A stretch of DNA of 33,938 bases from DAIOGN01 sp036745245. GTDB lineage: Bacteria; Zixibacteria; MSB-5A5; JAUVRN01. Every line of letters starts with the position of its first letter. Position 1 is the stretch's first letter. This document shows positions 1-7,554 of this stretch, one piece after another. The position numbers and the translations under genes are program-made. The DNA lies in NCBI GenBank assembly GCA_036745245.1, contig DAIOGN010000019.1, forward strand, positions 1 through 33,938. The letters are read 5' to 3'. Under the pieces are notes generated by a model. It saw nothing but the letters and a program-made list of their open reading frames with translations, made no database searches and was not told where the DNA came from.

Positions 1-2
1 GC

Positions 3-1238
3 CTACCCTGCGTTCTCCTGACGCACCGATTCCGCCAGAAGCGTGGCAGGATGCGGCGCCTGGCTGATGAGATCCTGCAATTCGTGACGCGCACGGGCGC
101 GATTGAAGCGCTCCAGGCTCGAGGCCACGAGCGCCAGATCGTTGGGGTTTTCCAGCCGGTACGCCAGGCCGGCTCGTGACAGAAGCGCCAGGTCGCCGTC
201 GACCAGTTCCGTGTGCGGACCCGTGACCACCGGCACGCCGAAGGCGGCGGGCTCATTGGGATTGTGGCCGCCGTGCGGCGCAAACGTCCCGCCGAGAATC
301 GCCAGGTCGGCCGCGGCATACAACTGCGCCAGGTCGCCGTGTGTATCGAGGATGTACACCAGCGCGCCCTGCGACGGCCCGCCCGCGATCGACACGCGCC
401 GCGTGCGTAAGCCCTGATCCCACGCCCTGCGCTCGGCCAGACCCACGTACTTGAGATGGCGCGGAGCGAGCGCGAGGTGCACGAGGCGCCCCTCGGCCTG
501 GCAACGTCGGAACTGCGACAAAACAGAAACGAGTTCATCCTGTCGAATCGACCCCGCGACGTAGAGCAGGTCCTTTTCGCCGATCCCGAGGCGACGCCGC
601 CAGCGCAACCGCAGCTCGTTGCCCGAATCGAACGGCAGATCGAACTGCTTCACCTGGCCCGCCACGCAGGTGTGCGACAGGGGCAATCCGAGCAGCTCGA
701 AGCGGTGCGCGTCGAGGGCGGTCTGCGCGAACACCATGCGCACGTTGTTCCAGATGGGCAAAAGCGTTCGCCGCAGAGGCGTCAGCCTTCCCACCGTGCG
801 TGCGGTGAGCCGGGCATTGGCAAACCAGACGGGTCCCTGAAACGTGGACAGCCAGTGAGGCCAGATCTCCGTTTCGAACACCACCAGACCGCGCGGGTGG
901 ATGCGTGAGATGAAGCGTTCCACGTTGGCGGGCCGGTCGAGTGGCGCATACCCCACGCGATCGGAGCCGAACGACGCCACGGCCGCTCGAAAACCGCTTT
1001 CCGTTTGAATCGTGAGATACAGCGGAGCCAGTGGCGACAGCTCCGCGAGGTAGGCGCTTGCCACGCGCACCTCTCCCAGGCTGGCGGCGTGAAGCCACAA
1101 TGGCCGGTCGTCCCGCGCCGTGTGCGCGCCGCTTCGCTGTACATGCCAGGCGTTGCCACCGGGCTTGACGAGACCGCGTTTCCACAGCCCTTCGTAGGCG
1201 GCGCCAAACGCCCCGTACGCGTTCCACAGCCAGCTCAC
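3..1238 (-). CDS. kdtA: 3-deoxy-D-manno-octulosonic acid (Kdo) transferase
   Basis: Transfers Kdo from CMP-Kdo to lipid IVA at the inner membrane, the first step of LPS core assembly. The 411-aa product is close to the usual family length. The N-terminal half has LHAASLGEV (residues 49-57, with the family's catalytic Glu at 56), ETEIWP (122-127) and NARLTART. The C-terminal half has GGTFAPHGGHNPNEP (316-330), the glycosyltransferase-30 signature. Start is GTG; its first bases overlap the lpxB stop (GTGA), indicating translational coupling. The usual (A/G)STHxGEE segment reads GSIRQDE (229-235), a deviation. The hydrophobic N-terminal anchor is short. The stop lies three bases from the window edge, so downstream genes such as lpxK cannot be seen. 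Confidence 0.93.
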   Translation of the reverse strand: MSWLWNAYGAFGAAYEGLWKRGLVKPGGNAWHVQRSGAHTARDDRPLWLHAASLGEVRVASAYLAELSPLAPLYLTIQTESGFRAAVASFGSDRVGYAPLDRPANVERFISRIHPRGLVVFETEIWPHWLSTFQGPVWFANARLTARTVGRLTPLRRTLLPIWNNVRMVFAQTALDAHRFELLGLPLSHTCVAGQVKQFDLPFDSGNELRLRWRRRLGIGEKDLLYVAGSIRQDELVSVLSQFRRCQAEGRLVHLALAPRHLKYVGLAERRAWDQGLRTRRVSIAGGPSQGALVYILDTHGDLAQLYAAADLAILGGTFAPHGGHNPNEPAAFGVPVVTGPHTELVDGDLALLSRAGLAYRLENPNDLALVASSLERFNRARARHELQDLISQAPHPATLLAESVRQENAG

Positions 1239-2368
1239 AGTCGTGCCAGCTCCCAGACCGCTTGAGCCGCCCGTCCTGCGGCGCCGGGCTGTCCCAGCTT
1301 GAGGCGAAGCTCACGGGCCACCGGTGCGAAATTCCTCTTGAGGTCGGGATGGCCGAGGTGGCGCAGCGCGGACGCGGCCACCAGATCGGCCCGGCAGCGG
1401 CCCTGGATGAACTCGGGTGCAAGCTCACGCCCGGCCACAATGTTCACGAGGCCGATGCGCGGAATGCGGATGAGCAGCCGGCCCAGCAGGTAGGTGACCG
1501 GATCGGTCTTGTACAGCACCAGTTGCGGCGTTCCCAGAAGCGCCGTTTCCAGAGTGGCCGTGCCCGAGGCCACAAGCGCCAGGTCGCAGGCTTTCATGAG
1601 GGAATGCGCCGCCCCCTCCACCAGCGTGATGCGCGCTCCCGCAAGCTCGTGTTGACGCGTGTACTCTTCCAGCGGCCTTCCCGGAGCGGCCGCGCAGGCC
1701 CACTGCAGGTCCTTGTGTTTCTCGCGAATGAGCCGTCCCGCTTCGAGCATCACGGGATAGACGCGCTCCACTTCGGACGGCCGACTGCCGGGGAACAGCC
1801 CGAGAAGCGGAGCGTCAAGGNNNNNNNNNNCACCGACGCGCTGGCGAAACGACGGATCCGGGCTGAAGTCGAGTTGATCCAGAAGCGGATGTCCCACAAA
1901 GCGCACCGGCATGCCCGCGCGCTCGTACAGTCCGCGCTCGAAGTCGAAGACCACGAGCAACAGATCCACGTCGCGCTTGATGCGATCGACGCGACCGGCA
2001 CCCCACGCCCACACCTGGGGGCCGATGTAATACGCAGTCTTGATTCCGCGGGCGTGCGCCGCCTCGGCCAGTCGGAGATTGAAGCCCGGATAGTCCACCA
2101 GCACGAGCACGTCGGTGCGCGTCTGCTTGAGTTCATCCGCCGTGTCCTGAATGAGGCGGCGAAACATCCTCCACCGCGACGCAATCCCGCGCACACCGAT
2201 GATGGGCGAGTCCATGAGCGTGGAGTCCACTCGCGCACCCGCGGCCGCCATAGCACGCCCGCCGAAGCCCCGCACGTCTACGGAGGGTTCGAGACGGCCC
2301 AGCGCGTAGATGAGATCCGCGGCGTGGCGATCGCCGGAGGCCTCGCCTGAGCTGATGAAGACCTTCAC
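1235..2368 (-). CDS. lpxB: Lipid-A-disaccharide synthase
   Basis: Condenses UDP-2,3-diacylglucosamine with lipid X to give the lipid A disaccharide 1-phosphate (glycosyltransferase family 19), at the inner face of the cytoplasmic membrane. Seen: SSGEASGD at residues 6-13, YYIGPQVWAWG, FVGHPLLD, LFPGSRPSEVERV, LVASGTATLE and AGRELAPEFIQ, all in family order. I place the start at GTG 2366-2368 because the reading frame upstream of it does not resemble LpxB and overlaps the preceding gene. The preceding stop is one base away (TGA-C-GTG). Length is then 377 aa, near the 382 of E. coli. Ten Ns at 1821-1830 fall inside the gene. The frame continues correctly across them, and the spacing between conserved motifs suggests little or nothing is missing. 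Confidence 0.92.
   Translation of the reverse strand: MKVFISSGEASGDRHAADLIYALGRLEPSVDVRGFGGRAMAAAGARVDSTLMDSPIIGVRGIASRWRMFRRLIQDTADELKQTRTDVLVLVDYPGFNLRLAEAAHARGIKTAYYIGPQVWAWGAGRVDRIKRDVDLLLVVFDFERGLYERAGMPVRFVGHPLLDQLDFSPDPSFRQRVGXXXXLDAPLLGLFPGSRPSEVERVYPVMLEAGRLIREKHKDLQWACAAAPGRPLEEYTRQHELAGARITLVEGAAHSLMKACDLALVASGTATLETALLGTPQLVLYKTDPVTYLLGRLLIRIPRIGLVNIVAGRELAPEFIQGRCRADLVAASALRHLGHPDLKRNFAPVARELRLKLGQPGAAGRAAQAVWELARL
1821..1830. other. Assembly gap of ten Ns inside lpxB
   Basis: Ten consecutive N bases interrupt lpxB between the codons for RQRVG and LDAPLLGLFPGSR. By comparison with E. coli LpxB from memory, about four residues are expected here, which matches the gap length. The reading frame agrees on both sides. 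The gap is therefore probably a placeholder close to the true length, not evidence that the gene is broken. Confidence 0.97.
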
Positions 2369-2369
2369 G

Positions 2370-3371
2370 TCAGGAGGGCCGCACCGAGCGCAGAAGCTCG
2401 TGTGCACGCTCGTGCACCTGCTCGGCGACGCGCAGCGCGCGAAGTCCATCCTCGCCCGTCACGGGCGGAGGGTGGCCCGAGGCGACGGCCTTCACGAAGT
2501 CGAACAGCTCGTCGTGGAGCATCTCCCCACCCGCGGGAGCGACTTTTTCCATAGCCACTACGTGTCCGCGCTCCCCCAGGGGCAGCGTGCTTCCTTCCAC
2601 TCCCGCGCGCTCCATGTCTTCGCGCGAGCCGAACAGGCGGTAGCGCTCGAGCGACTTCTCCCGCAGATCCAGCACCGAGTACGTGGACTCGGAAAAGACC
2701 CGAAAGCGCCTGCGAGTGGTCGGGGAAATGCGCGATGCGGTGAGATTGGCCACCGCGCCGTCGAATTCGAGGCGCGCGTTGCACAAATCGAGGTCGTTGG
2801 ACACCACGGCCGCACCCGCCGCGCGCACGTCCCTGGGCTCCTGGCCCACCAGATGCAGCACCAGGTCGATGTCGTGAATCATGAGGTCGAACACCACCGC
2901 CACATCGGCACCGCGCGACACGAACGGCGCCAGGCGGTGAGCTTCGATGAAGCGAGGCGTGACGGCGTCCCGCCGGAACGACGTGTAGGCGGGATTGTAG
3001 CGCTCGATGTGTCCCACGCCCAACGGCACGCCACGCGTGCGGGCCAGGTCCACCAGCGACTCGGCCTCGGCCGAGGTGGCGCAGATGGGCTTCTCAACGA
3101 AACACGCCACCCCCGCGTCCACAATCTGACGCGCCACCTCGAAGTGGGATCGCGTGGTGGTGACCACGGTGATGAGATCGCACGAATCGATCAGATCTTC
3201 GAGAGAGGCCGCCTGGTGTACGCCGTAGGGCTGCGCTTCCGATTCGCCCTTCTGCGGATTCTTGTCGTACACGCCGGAGAGGGTCACGCCGGGCAGATGC
3301 GCCAGGACGCGCACGTGCTCGCGTCCCAGCCGCCCTACGCCCACCGTTCCGGCACGGATGGAGGGGACCAT
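2370..3371 (-). CDS. Gfo/Idh/MocA-family NAD(P)-dependent oxidoreductase in the lipid A operon
   Basis: 333-aa sugar dehydrogenase-type protein. Seen: Rossmann nucleotide-binding motif GVGRLGREH (residues 11-19), the family's EKP motif (93-95, in FVEKPICAT) and the catalytic-type MIHDIDL with His166. The gene sits 13 bases after lpxA and one base before lpxB, so it is surely co-expressed with lipid A synthesis. In some bacteria a member of this family (GnnA) oxidises UDP-GlcNAc at C3 and an aminotransferase (GnnB) then makes UDP-GlcNAc3N for an amide-linked lipid A. No GnnB is visible in this window, so that role is only a possibility. Related oxidoreductases often sit between lpxA and lpxB without a proven substrate. 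The family call is firm; the substrate is unknown. Confidence 0.85.
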   Translation of the reverse strand: MVPSIRAGTVGVGRLGREHVRVLAHLPGVTLSGVYDKNPQKGESEAQPYGVHQAASLEDLIDSCDLITVVTTTRSHFEVARQIVDAGVACFVEKPICATSAEAESLVDLARTRGVPLGVGHIERYNPAYTSFRRDAVTPRFIEAHRLAPFVSRGADVAVVFDLMIHDIDLVLHLVGQEPRDVRAAGAAVVSNDLDLCNARLEFDGAVANLTASRISPTTRRRFRVFSESTYSVLDLREKSLERYRLFGSREDMERAGVEGSTLPLGERGHVVAMEKVAPAGGEMLHDELFDFVKAVASGHPPPVTGEDGLRALRVAEQVHERAHELLRSVRPS

Positions 3372-3384
3372 GGAATGTGGGGAG

Positions 3385-4203
3385 CTATTTCACGATGCCG
3401 CGTTCGGAGGCTTTGATGAACTCGAGCAGATGGGTCACTTCGTCGGTGGGCTTCACGTCCCCGGTGATTCGCTCGAGCGCGTGCGTGGTGTTGAGACCCG
3501 ACTGGAACAGGAGCTTGAACGCCGTCTTGAGCGGTGACAGGCGATCCACCGTGAACCCTCTGCGCTTCAGCCCTACGATGTTGAGACCCACCGTCTTGAG
3601 CGGGTACCCGGCCAGAAGAGCATACGGGCACACGTCCTGCGGCACGCGGAAGCCGCCCCCGATCATGGAGTGGCAGCCGATGCGCACAAACTGGTGAATG
3701 GGCACCAGTCCCCCCACCACCACCCAGTCCTCCAGCATGCAGTGTCCGGCCATGTTCACCGAGTTTACGAGGATCACGTGGCTTCCCACGCGACAGTCGT
3801 GTGCGATGTGCGCATAGGCCATGATGAAATTGTCTGAGCCCACCACCGTGCGGCCGGAACGCACCGTGCCGCGGTGAATCGTGGCGTATTCGCGGATGAG
3901 GTTGCGATCCCCCACCTCGAGATGCGTGGGCTCGCCCCGGTACGTCACGTCCTGCGGCTCCGTGCCGAGCACGGCGCCATGGCTGATCACGTTGTCACGC
4001 CCGAGGCGAGTGAGCCGGCCCAGGCGGACGTGCGACTCGATGCGTGTGCCCTCGCCCACCACCACGTCGGCTTCGATGATGCTATACGGGCCCACCACCA
4101 CGCCCGCAGACAGATGCGCCGTGCGATCGACGAGGGCGGTGGGATGAACGTCGGGCGGCGCGGCGGGGTGCGTCCGCGGTTCCGCAAGCGACTTGCGGGT
4201 CAC
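3385..4203 (-). CDS. lpxA: UDP-N-acetylglucosamine O-acyltransferase
   Basis: First step of lipid A synthesis: moves an acyl chain from acyl-ACP to the 3-position of the UDP-sugar. The 272-aa product has the left-handed beta-helix hexapeptide repeats, the GEPTHLEVGDRNLIREYATI stretch and AHIAHD with His132 and His135 (equivalents of E. coli His122 and catalytic His125). It also has GLNIVGLKRRGF and the C-terminal helices. Start GTG 4201-4203 overlaps the lpxC-fabZ stop by four bases; the frame upstream of it is not LpxA-like. At the acyl-chain ruler the equivalent of E. coli Gly173 is a Gly (Gly183, in IGGGFRVPQD), which would allow a longer chain; this is inference. E. coli His191 is replaced by Pro. 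Confidence 0.94.
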   Translation of the reverse strand: MTRKSLAEPRTHPAAPPDVHPTALVDRTAHLSAGVVVGPYSIIEADVVVGEGTRIESHVRLGRLTRLGRDNVISHGAVLGTEPQDVTYRGEPTHLEVGDRNLIREYATIHRGTVRSGRTVVGSDNFIMAYAHIAHDCRVGSHVILVNSVNMAGHCMLEDWVVVGGLVPIHQFVRIGCHSMIGGGFRVPQDVCPYALLAGYPLKTVGLNIVGLKRRGFTVDRLSPLKTAFKLLFQSGLNTTHALERITGDVKPTDEVTHLLEFIKASERGIVK

Positions 4204-5594
4204 TTGTCCACCACGGTGGCCATGAGTTCGGCTTCCGTCACCAGCTCGCCGTCCACGGTGGCGCGGCCCTTCATCTTGCACATGCCGCGCCGGTTTACCA
4301 GCATCTCCAGTTCGAACCGCAGCTGGTCCCCGGGCACCACGGGTCGTCTGAAGCGAGCGCCGTCGATGCCCATGAAGTACACCACCTTGGTCTCGGGATT
4401 CTCCACGGTGTTGAGCAGGAGCACACCGCCGGCCTGCGCCATGGCTTCCACCACCAGCACGCCGGGCATGATCGGGTGATCGGGAAAGTGTCCCATGAAG
4501 AACGGTTCGTTGATCGTGACGTTCTTGATGGCCACGACGCGCTTGCCGGGATCGACATCGAGCACCCGATCGATGAGCAGCATCGGATAGCGGTGCGGCA
4601 TGATCTTGAGAATGGCGCGAATGTCCATCCCCGCGTTGGGGTTGTCGCGGTTGCCGTACTTCTGCATGAACTGCCGCTTCTGGTGCAGTTCGCGGATCTT
4701 GCGTGCCAGCGCCACGTTGGCGGAATGGCCCGACCGCGCGGCAAGAATGTGCGCCTTGAGTGGAACGCCGACGAGAGCCAGATCGCCAATGAGGTCCACG
4801 GCCTTGTGCCGCACCGGTTCGTTTGGGAATCGCAGCGGCCGATCGCCCAGGATCCCCGTGGTGCCGATGGGTACGCGTTCCTTGATCTTAAACAGGGCCG
4901 CCAGCCGATCGACGTCGGCCTGCGTCTTGCCGTTGTCGCAGATCACCACGGCGGAATCGAGATGCCCCCCGCGGATGAGATTCTGAGACTTGAGCGCTTC
5001 GAGCTCGGAAAGAAAACAGAATGTGCGCGCCGGCGCGAATTCGTCGGCAAACTCGTCCTTCAATGAAACGAGCGACGTGTACTGCGTGCCGAGGGCCGGA
5101 TTGCGGTAGTCCACCAGGAAGGTGATGCGCAGCGAGTCGGACGGCAGAACCACCAGGTCCACGCCCCGGTCGGGCTCGGAGTAGGACAGAGGCGACGTGA
5201 TCTCGAAGTAGTCGCGCGGGGCCTCCTGTTCCACGGTGCCCGCTTCGCGGAGCACATCCACAAACGGCCGCGAGGATCCGTCCATCACCGGCGGCTCGAG
5301 GTTGTCGAGCTCCACGATGATGTTGTCGATTTCCAGACCGGCCACGGCGGCAAGTACATGCTCCACGGTGGCGATGCGCACGTCGCCCGCCCCCAGAGTG
5401 GTACCGCGCTGCAGGTCGACCACATGATCGACGTCGGCGGGGATCTCGGGGGACGAGGCCAGATCGGTGCGCACGAAGGTGATCCCGTGACCCACCGGCG
5501 CCGGCTTGAAGGTGAGGTGAGTTTCCGCGCCCGTGTGCAGTCCCACTCCCGAAAGAGATGCGGGCCGTGCGATGGTTTTTTGGCGGTCACTCAT
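4200..5594 (-). CDS. lpxC-fabZ: Bifunctional UDP-3-O-acyl-GlcNAc deacetylase / (3R)-hydroxyacyl-ACP dehydratase (LpxC-FabZ fusion)
   Basis: 464-aa fusion. LpxC part, about residues 5-300: GVGLHTG; EHVLAAVAGLE with Glu78 and zinc His79; RHKAVDLIGDL with zinc His263 and Asp267; GHSANV with catalytic His290. It deacetylates UDP-3-O-acyl-GlcNAc, the committed step of lipid A synthesis. FabZ part, about 322-464: MPHRYPMLLIDRV, MGHFPDHPIMPG with His369, and VVEAMAQAGG with Glu383. It dehydrates 3-hydroxyacyl-ACP in fatty-acid elongation, competing for the same acyl pool. Such fusions are known in Bacteroidetes and related groups. The ATG at 5592-5594 overlaps the upstream gene by eight bases; the longer open frame before it lies within that gene and is unlike LpxC. 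All catalytic residues of both halves are present. Confidence 0.95.
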   Translation of the reverse strand: MSDRQKTIARPASLSGVGLHTGAETHLTFKPAPVGHGITFVRTDLASSPEIPADVDHVVDLQRGTTLGAGDVRIATVEHVLAAVAGLEIDNIIVELDNLEPPVMDGSSRPFVDVLREAGTVEQEAPRDYFEITSPLSYSEPDRGVDLVVLPSDSLRITFLVDYRNPALGTQYTSLVSLKDEFADEFAPARTFCFLSELEALKSQNLIRGGHLDSAVVICDNGKTQADVDRLAALFKIKERVPIGTTGILGDRPLRFPNEPVRHKAVDLIGDLALVGVPLKAHILAARSGHSANVALARKIRELHQKRQFMQKYGNRDNPNAGMDIRAILKIMPHRYPMLLIDRVLDVDPGKRVVAIKNVTINEPFFMGHFPDHPIMPGVLVVEAMAQAGGVLLLNTVENPETKVVYFMGIDGARFRRPVVPGDQLRFELEMLVNRRGMCKMKGRATVDGELVTEAELMATVVDK

Positions 5595-6090
5595 GGGACG
5601 AATCGCCCGCCAAAAGCGGGCGGAGTTTCCAGCACTCCGCCACGAGCATCCAGAGCGCGGCCAGAGTGCGCACCAGATCCGGCGCCGTGGCGTGGCGTAG
5701 CCGTTTAGAGTAGGCCTCCACGGCGGCCTTGGCAACGAGGATTTGCGTGAGCGACGAGCCGAGACGCTTCTGCAGCGTCACGGGAACATCGCTGTGTTCG
5801 CCCAGCGAGAGCACCCATTCACGCACCGCCAAAAGATGCGTGGGGTCGGGCTGAGGGTAGCGTTCGACCGGCAGTTTCCATTGCCTCGGTTCGGGAAACG
5901 CTCGGTCCCGCTCACTCACGAATTGATTCACCAGGAACAGGGCCGATTGCTCCAGCTCTCGCGCGGTCTCGAGCATATCGGAGCGGCGCTTCGCCCACGG
6001 GGATCGCAGGTCGGCGAGCAGATCGGGCAGTCGTGCGAGTGAGCCGTTGAGGCGTCGCCATTCGGGATGCTCAAGCAGATCCATGGCCAC
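5587..6090 (-). CDS. Hypothetical protein, helical, coupled to lpxC-fabZ
   Basis: 167-aa protein that I do not recognise. It has no signal peptide or clear membrane segment. The composition (many Leu, Glu, Arg, Ala) suggests an all-helical soluble protein. There is a Pro-rich mid-section around EPRQWKLPVERYPQPDPTH and a Trp-containing last helix (LWMLVAECWKLRPLL). Its last eight bases overlap the start of lpxC-fabZ, so translation of the two is probably coupled. It begins 45 bases after the lipoprotein gene stop. The start is uncertain: GTG at 6088-6090, or ATG two codons later; neither has a good Shine-Dalgarno site. A role with lipid A synthesis is suggested only by position. Confidence 0.7.
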   Translation of the reverse strand: MAMDLLEHPEWRRLNGSLARLPDLLADLRSPWAKRRSDMLETARELEQSALFLVNQFVSERDRAFPEPRQWKLPVERYPQPDPTHLLAVREWVLSLGEHSDVPVTLQKRLGSSLTQILVAKAAVEAYSKRLRHATAPDLVRTLAALWMLVAECWKLRPLLAGDSSHE

Positions 6091-6135
6091 CGTGAACGGG
6101 ACGCGCCATGACAGGCCCGCTGGCTCTGTCAGACA

Positions 6136-6813
6136 CTATGCGGCCGGGCGAATGGAGGCGAGAAGCGCGGCAAACTCATCGCGACTGTCCTCCACGACCG
6201 CTTCCGGTCCCGTCAGTTTGAAAAACACTGCGCCCTGGGGTCCTTCGATGATGGCTCCCAGAAGCCTGTACCCGGACTGCGGCTCCTGCCCCTGTCCCGC
6301 GGCGCCCATGCCTGCTGTGTACGTGCCAGCCACTTCCACTTGTGTCAGCGGCCAGCCGGACTGTTCGGAATGGCTGGACGTGGCACGCTCGGCAGACGGC
6401 GTTCCGTCCGGCTGTTCGAACTGGTTGATCCACCGGTCGATGTTGGCCCCGACGGCGCCGCCCTGATCCGATCCGAAAAAGAACACGGCACACTCCGCCG
6501 TGCCCTCGCGATTCGTGCGAATGGTGTACGTGGCGGCGCGCATGGCACGCGCTCCCTGCGCCTCCCACTGCTCCGGAGCCGTCCACGCGATGCCCGCCAC
6601 GGAGCTGACCGCCGGAGCGGCCGCCGTTTCGGCGGCGTCGGGCTGCGCCTCAATGGAGGGATGCCCCTGGGGCAAGCTTGCCGTCGTGCCCGGAGCTTCA
6701 AAAGCCTGACGCGCTTCTTCTGAACCCTCCGATCCGCAGCCGCTGAGGACCATGCAGACCACGAGGGGTGTGACCGCTTGAGTGAATCGCTTCTTTCTGG
6801 TGATTTTCATCAT
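6136..6813 (-). CDS. Putative lipoprotein of unknown function
   Basis: 225 aa with a clear lipoprotein signal: basic start (MMKITRKKRF), hydrophobic core and lipobox LSGC with Cys26, which would be lipidated. An Ala/Pro/Glu-rich linker (about 30-75) follows. The folded part begins near SVAGIAWTAPEQWEAQ and includes GTAECAVFFFGSDQGGAVGANIDRWINQFEQPDG. This 'IAW..P..W' start followed by a 'C.V..FG...GG....N..RW..QF' pattern occurs in exported proteins of unknown function in several phyla; I recall no enzymatic role. The gene is 68 bases downstream of the DtxR-like regulator on the same strand and may share its transcript. Either of two adjacent ATGs could be the start. Confidence 0.75.
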   Translation of the reverse strand: MMKITRKKRFTQAVTPLVVCMVLSGCGSEGSEEARQAFEAPGTTASLPQGHPSIEAQPDAAETAAAPAVSSVAGIAWTAPEQWEAQGARAMRAATYTIRTNREGTAECAVFFFGSDQGGAVGANIDRWINQFEQPDGTPSAERATSSHSEQSGWPLTQVEVAGTYTAGMGAAGQGQEPQSGYRLLGAIIEGPQGAVFFKLTGPEAVVEDSRDEFAALLASIRPAA

Positions 6814-6881
6814 CGCTCAATATAGACCGGAGCCTCGGAGCGCGGCAAGCCAGCCGCCAGGGGGCAGATGCAGCTCAGATT

Positions 6882-7361
6882 TCAGGAGGGTAGACCCGCG
6901 GAACCGACTTCGGAGGCGTCGAACGCCCCGTCCGATCGCCCCTGTTCCCGGCTCCGATACTCCAGCGCGGCCCTGCGTGCCGCAGGTTCGAGCCTCTCCA
7001 GGTGATCGAGCCAGGCTCTCAGCCTTTCGCACGCCACCGGAGACAGTCCGTGTTCGAGGCGCCGGGCCTCAACTTCAGCCGCCTCGGGCAGGAATCCGAG
7101 CACCCCTACGAGAAAGCGAACCGTCAGATCGTGCCGGCGGGTGAGTTCGAGTGCGATCAGACGGCCCGGTCGCGTCAGACGCACTCCCTGCCTCGATTCG
7201 TGCAGCAACCAGCCGCCCGCCACCATGGCCTGTACTGTGCGTGTCACCGTGGGCAGACGGCACCCAAGCGCGAGTGCGAGGTCTGTGATTCGCACGTCTC
7301 CCGCCTTCTCAGAGAGTTTCAGGACGGTTTCGAGGTAATCTTCTCTTGTGTGCGTGAGCAT
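6882..7361 (-). CDS. DtxR/MntR-family metal-responsive transcriptional regulator
   Basis: 159 aa: N-terminal winged helix (about 1-65; EDYLETVLKL, then ITDLALALGCRLPTVTRTVQAM as recognition region) and the metal-binding/dimerisation domain (about 70-125). There is no SH3-like third domain; the last 35 residues are a low-complexity tail. Compared with B. subtilis MntR, Asp8 and His77 are present, and the conserved Glu-His pair is Glu103-His104 (RLEHGLS). The ligand three residues before that Glu (MntR Glu99, DtxR Cys102) is Arg100. The family is certain, but which metal it senses, or whether it senses one, is not. It is transcribed divergently from the outer-membrane protein gene, and operator-like repeats lie between them. 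Confidence 0.85.
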   Translation of the reverse strand: MLTHTREDYLETVLKLSEKAGDVRITDLALALGCRLPTVTRTVQAMVAGGWLLHESRQGVRLTRPGRLIALELTRRHDLTVRFLVGVLGFLPEAAEVEARRLEHGLSPVACERLRAWLDHLERLEPAARRAALEYRSREQGRSDGAFDASEVGSAGLPS

Positions 7362-7373
7362 GGTCTTAGCCTG

Positions 7374-7393
7374 CGGTAATTACTCAACGGTAA
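7374..7393. promoter_or_regulatory. Possible operator: CGGTAA direct repeats with GTAATTAC palindrome
   Basis: Just upstream of the DtxR-like gene start, CGGTAA occurs at 7374-7379 and again at 7388-7393, 14 bases apart. The first copy overlaps the palindrome GTAATTAC (7376-7383). Regulators of this family often bind near their own start, so this is a candidate self-regulatory site. It does not match the DtxR or MntR consensus I know, so the call is weak. Confidence 0.25.
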
Positions 7394-7469
7394 CGGGCAG
7401 CGCCGCCAGCCACAAGGAGTTTCGGCGACGCGCACGCAATTTCCCCGGAATCCCTTGTCAAAAAAGACG

Positions 7470-7498
7470 TTGACAGATTTCGGGGGGGTGGCTACGTT
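7470..7498 (+). promoter_or_regulatory. Sigma70-type promoter for the outer-membrane protein/esterase-like unit
   Basis: The -35 box TTGACA (7470-7475) is followed after exactly 17 bases by TACGTT (7493-7498), which keeps the three most conserved -10 positions. A mirror copy, TGTCAA (7456-7461), lies eight bases upstream. The two form an inverted repeat that could be back-to-back -35 boxes for divergent transcription or a regulator site. Confidence 0.55.
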
Positions 7499-7554
7499 GC
7501 AAACTTTCTGTCTGGGGTTTGGGAGGAGCTTTGGCTAACCGGGGAGATAGTGTT

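Noticed and set aside
1262..3416. Long plus-strand open frames across lpxB and the oxidoreductase gene
   Set aside because: They are shadows of well-recognised minus-strand genes, with unnatural His/Arg-rich composition and no motifs.
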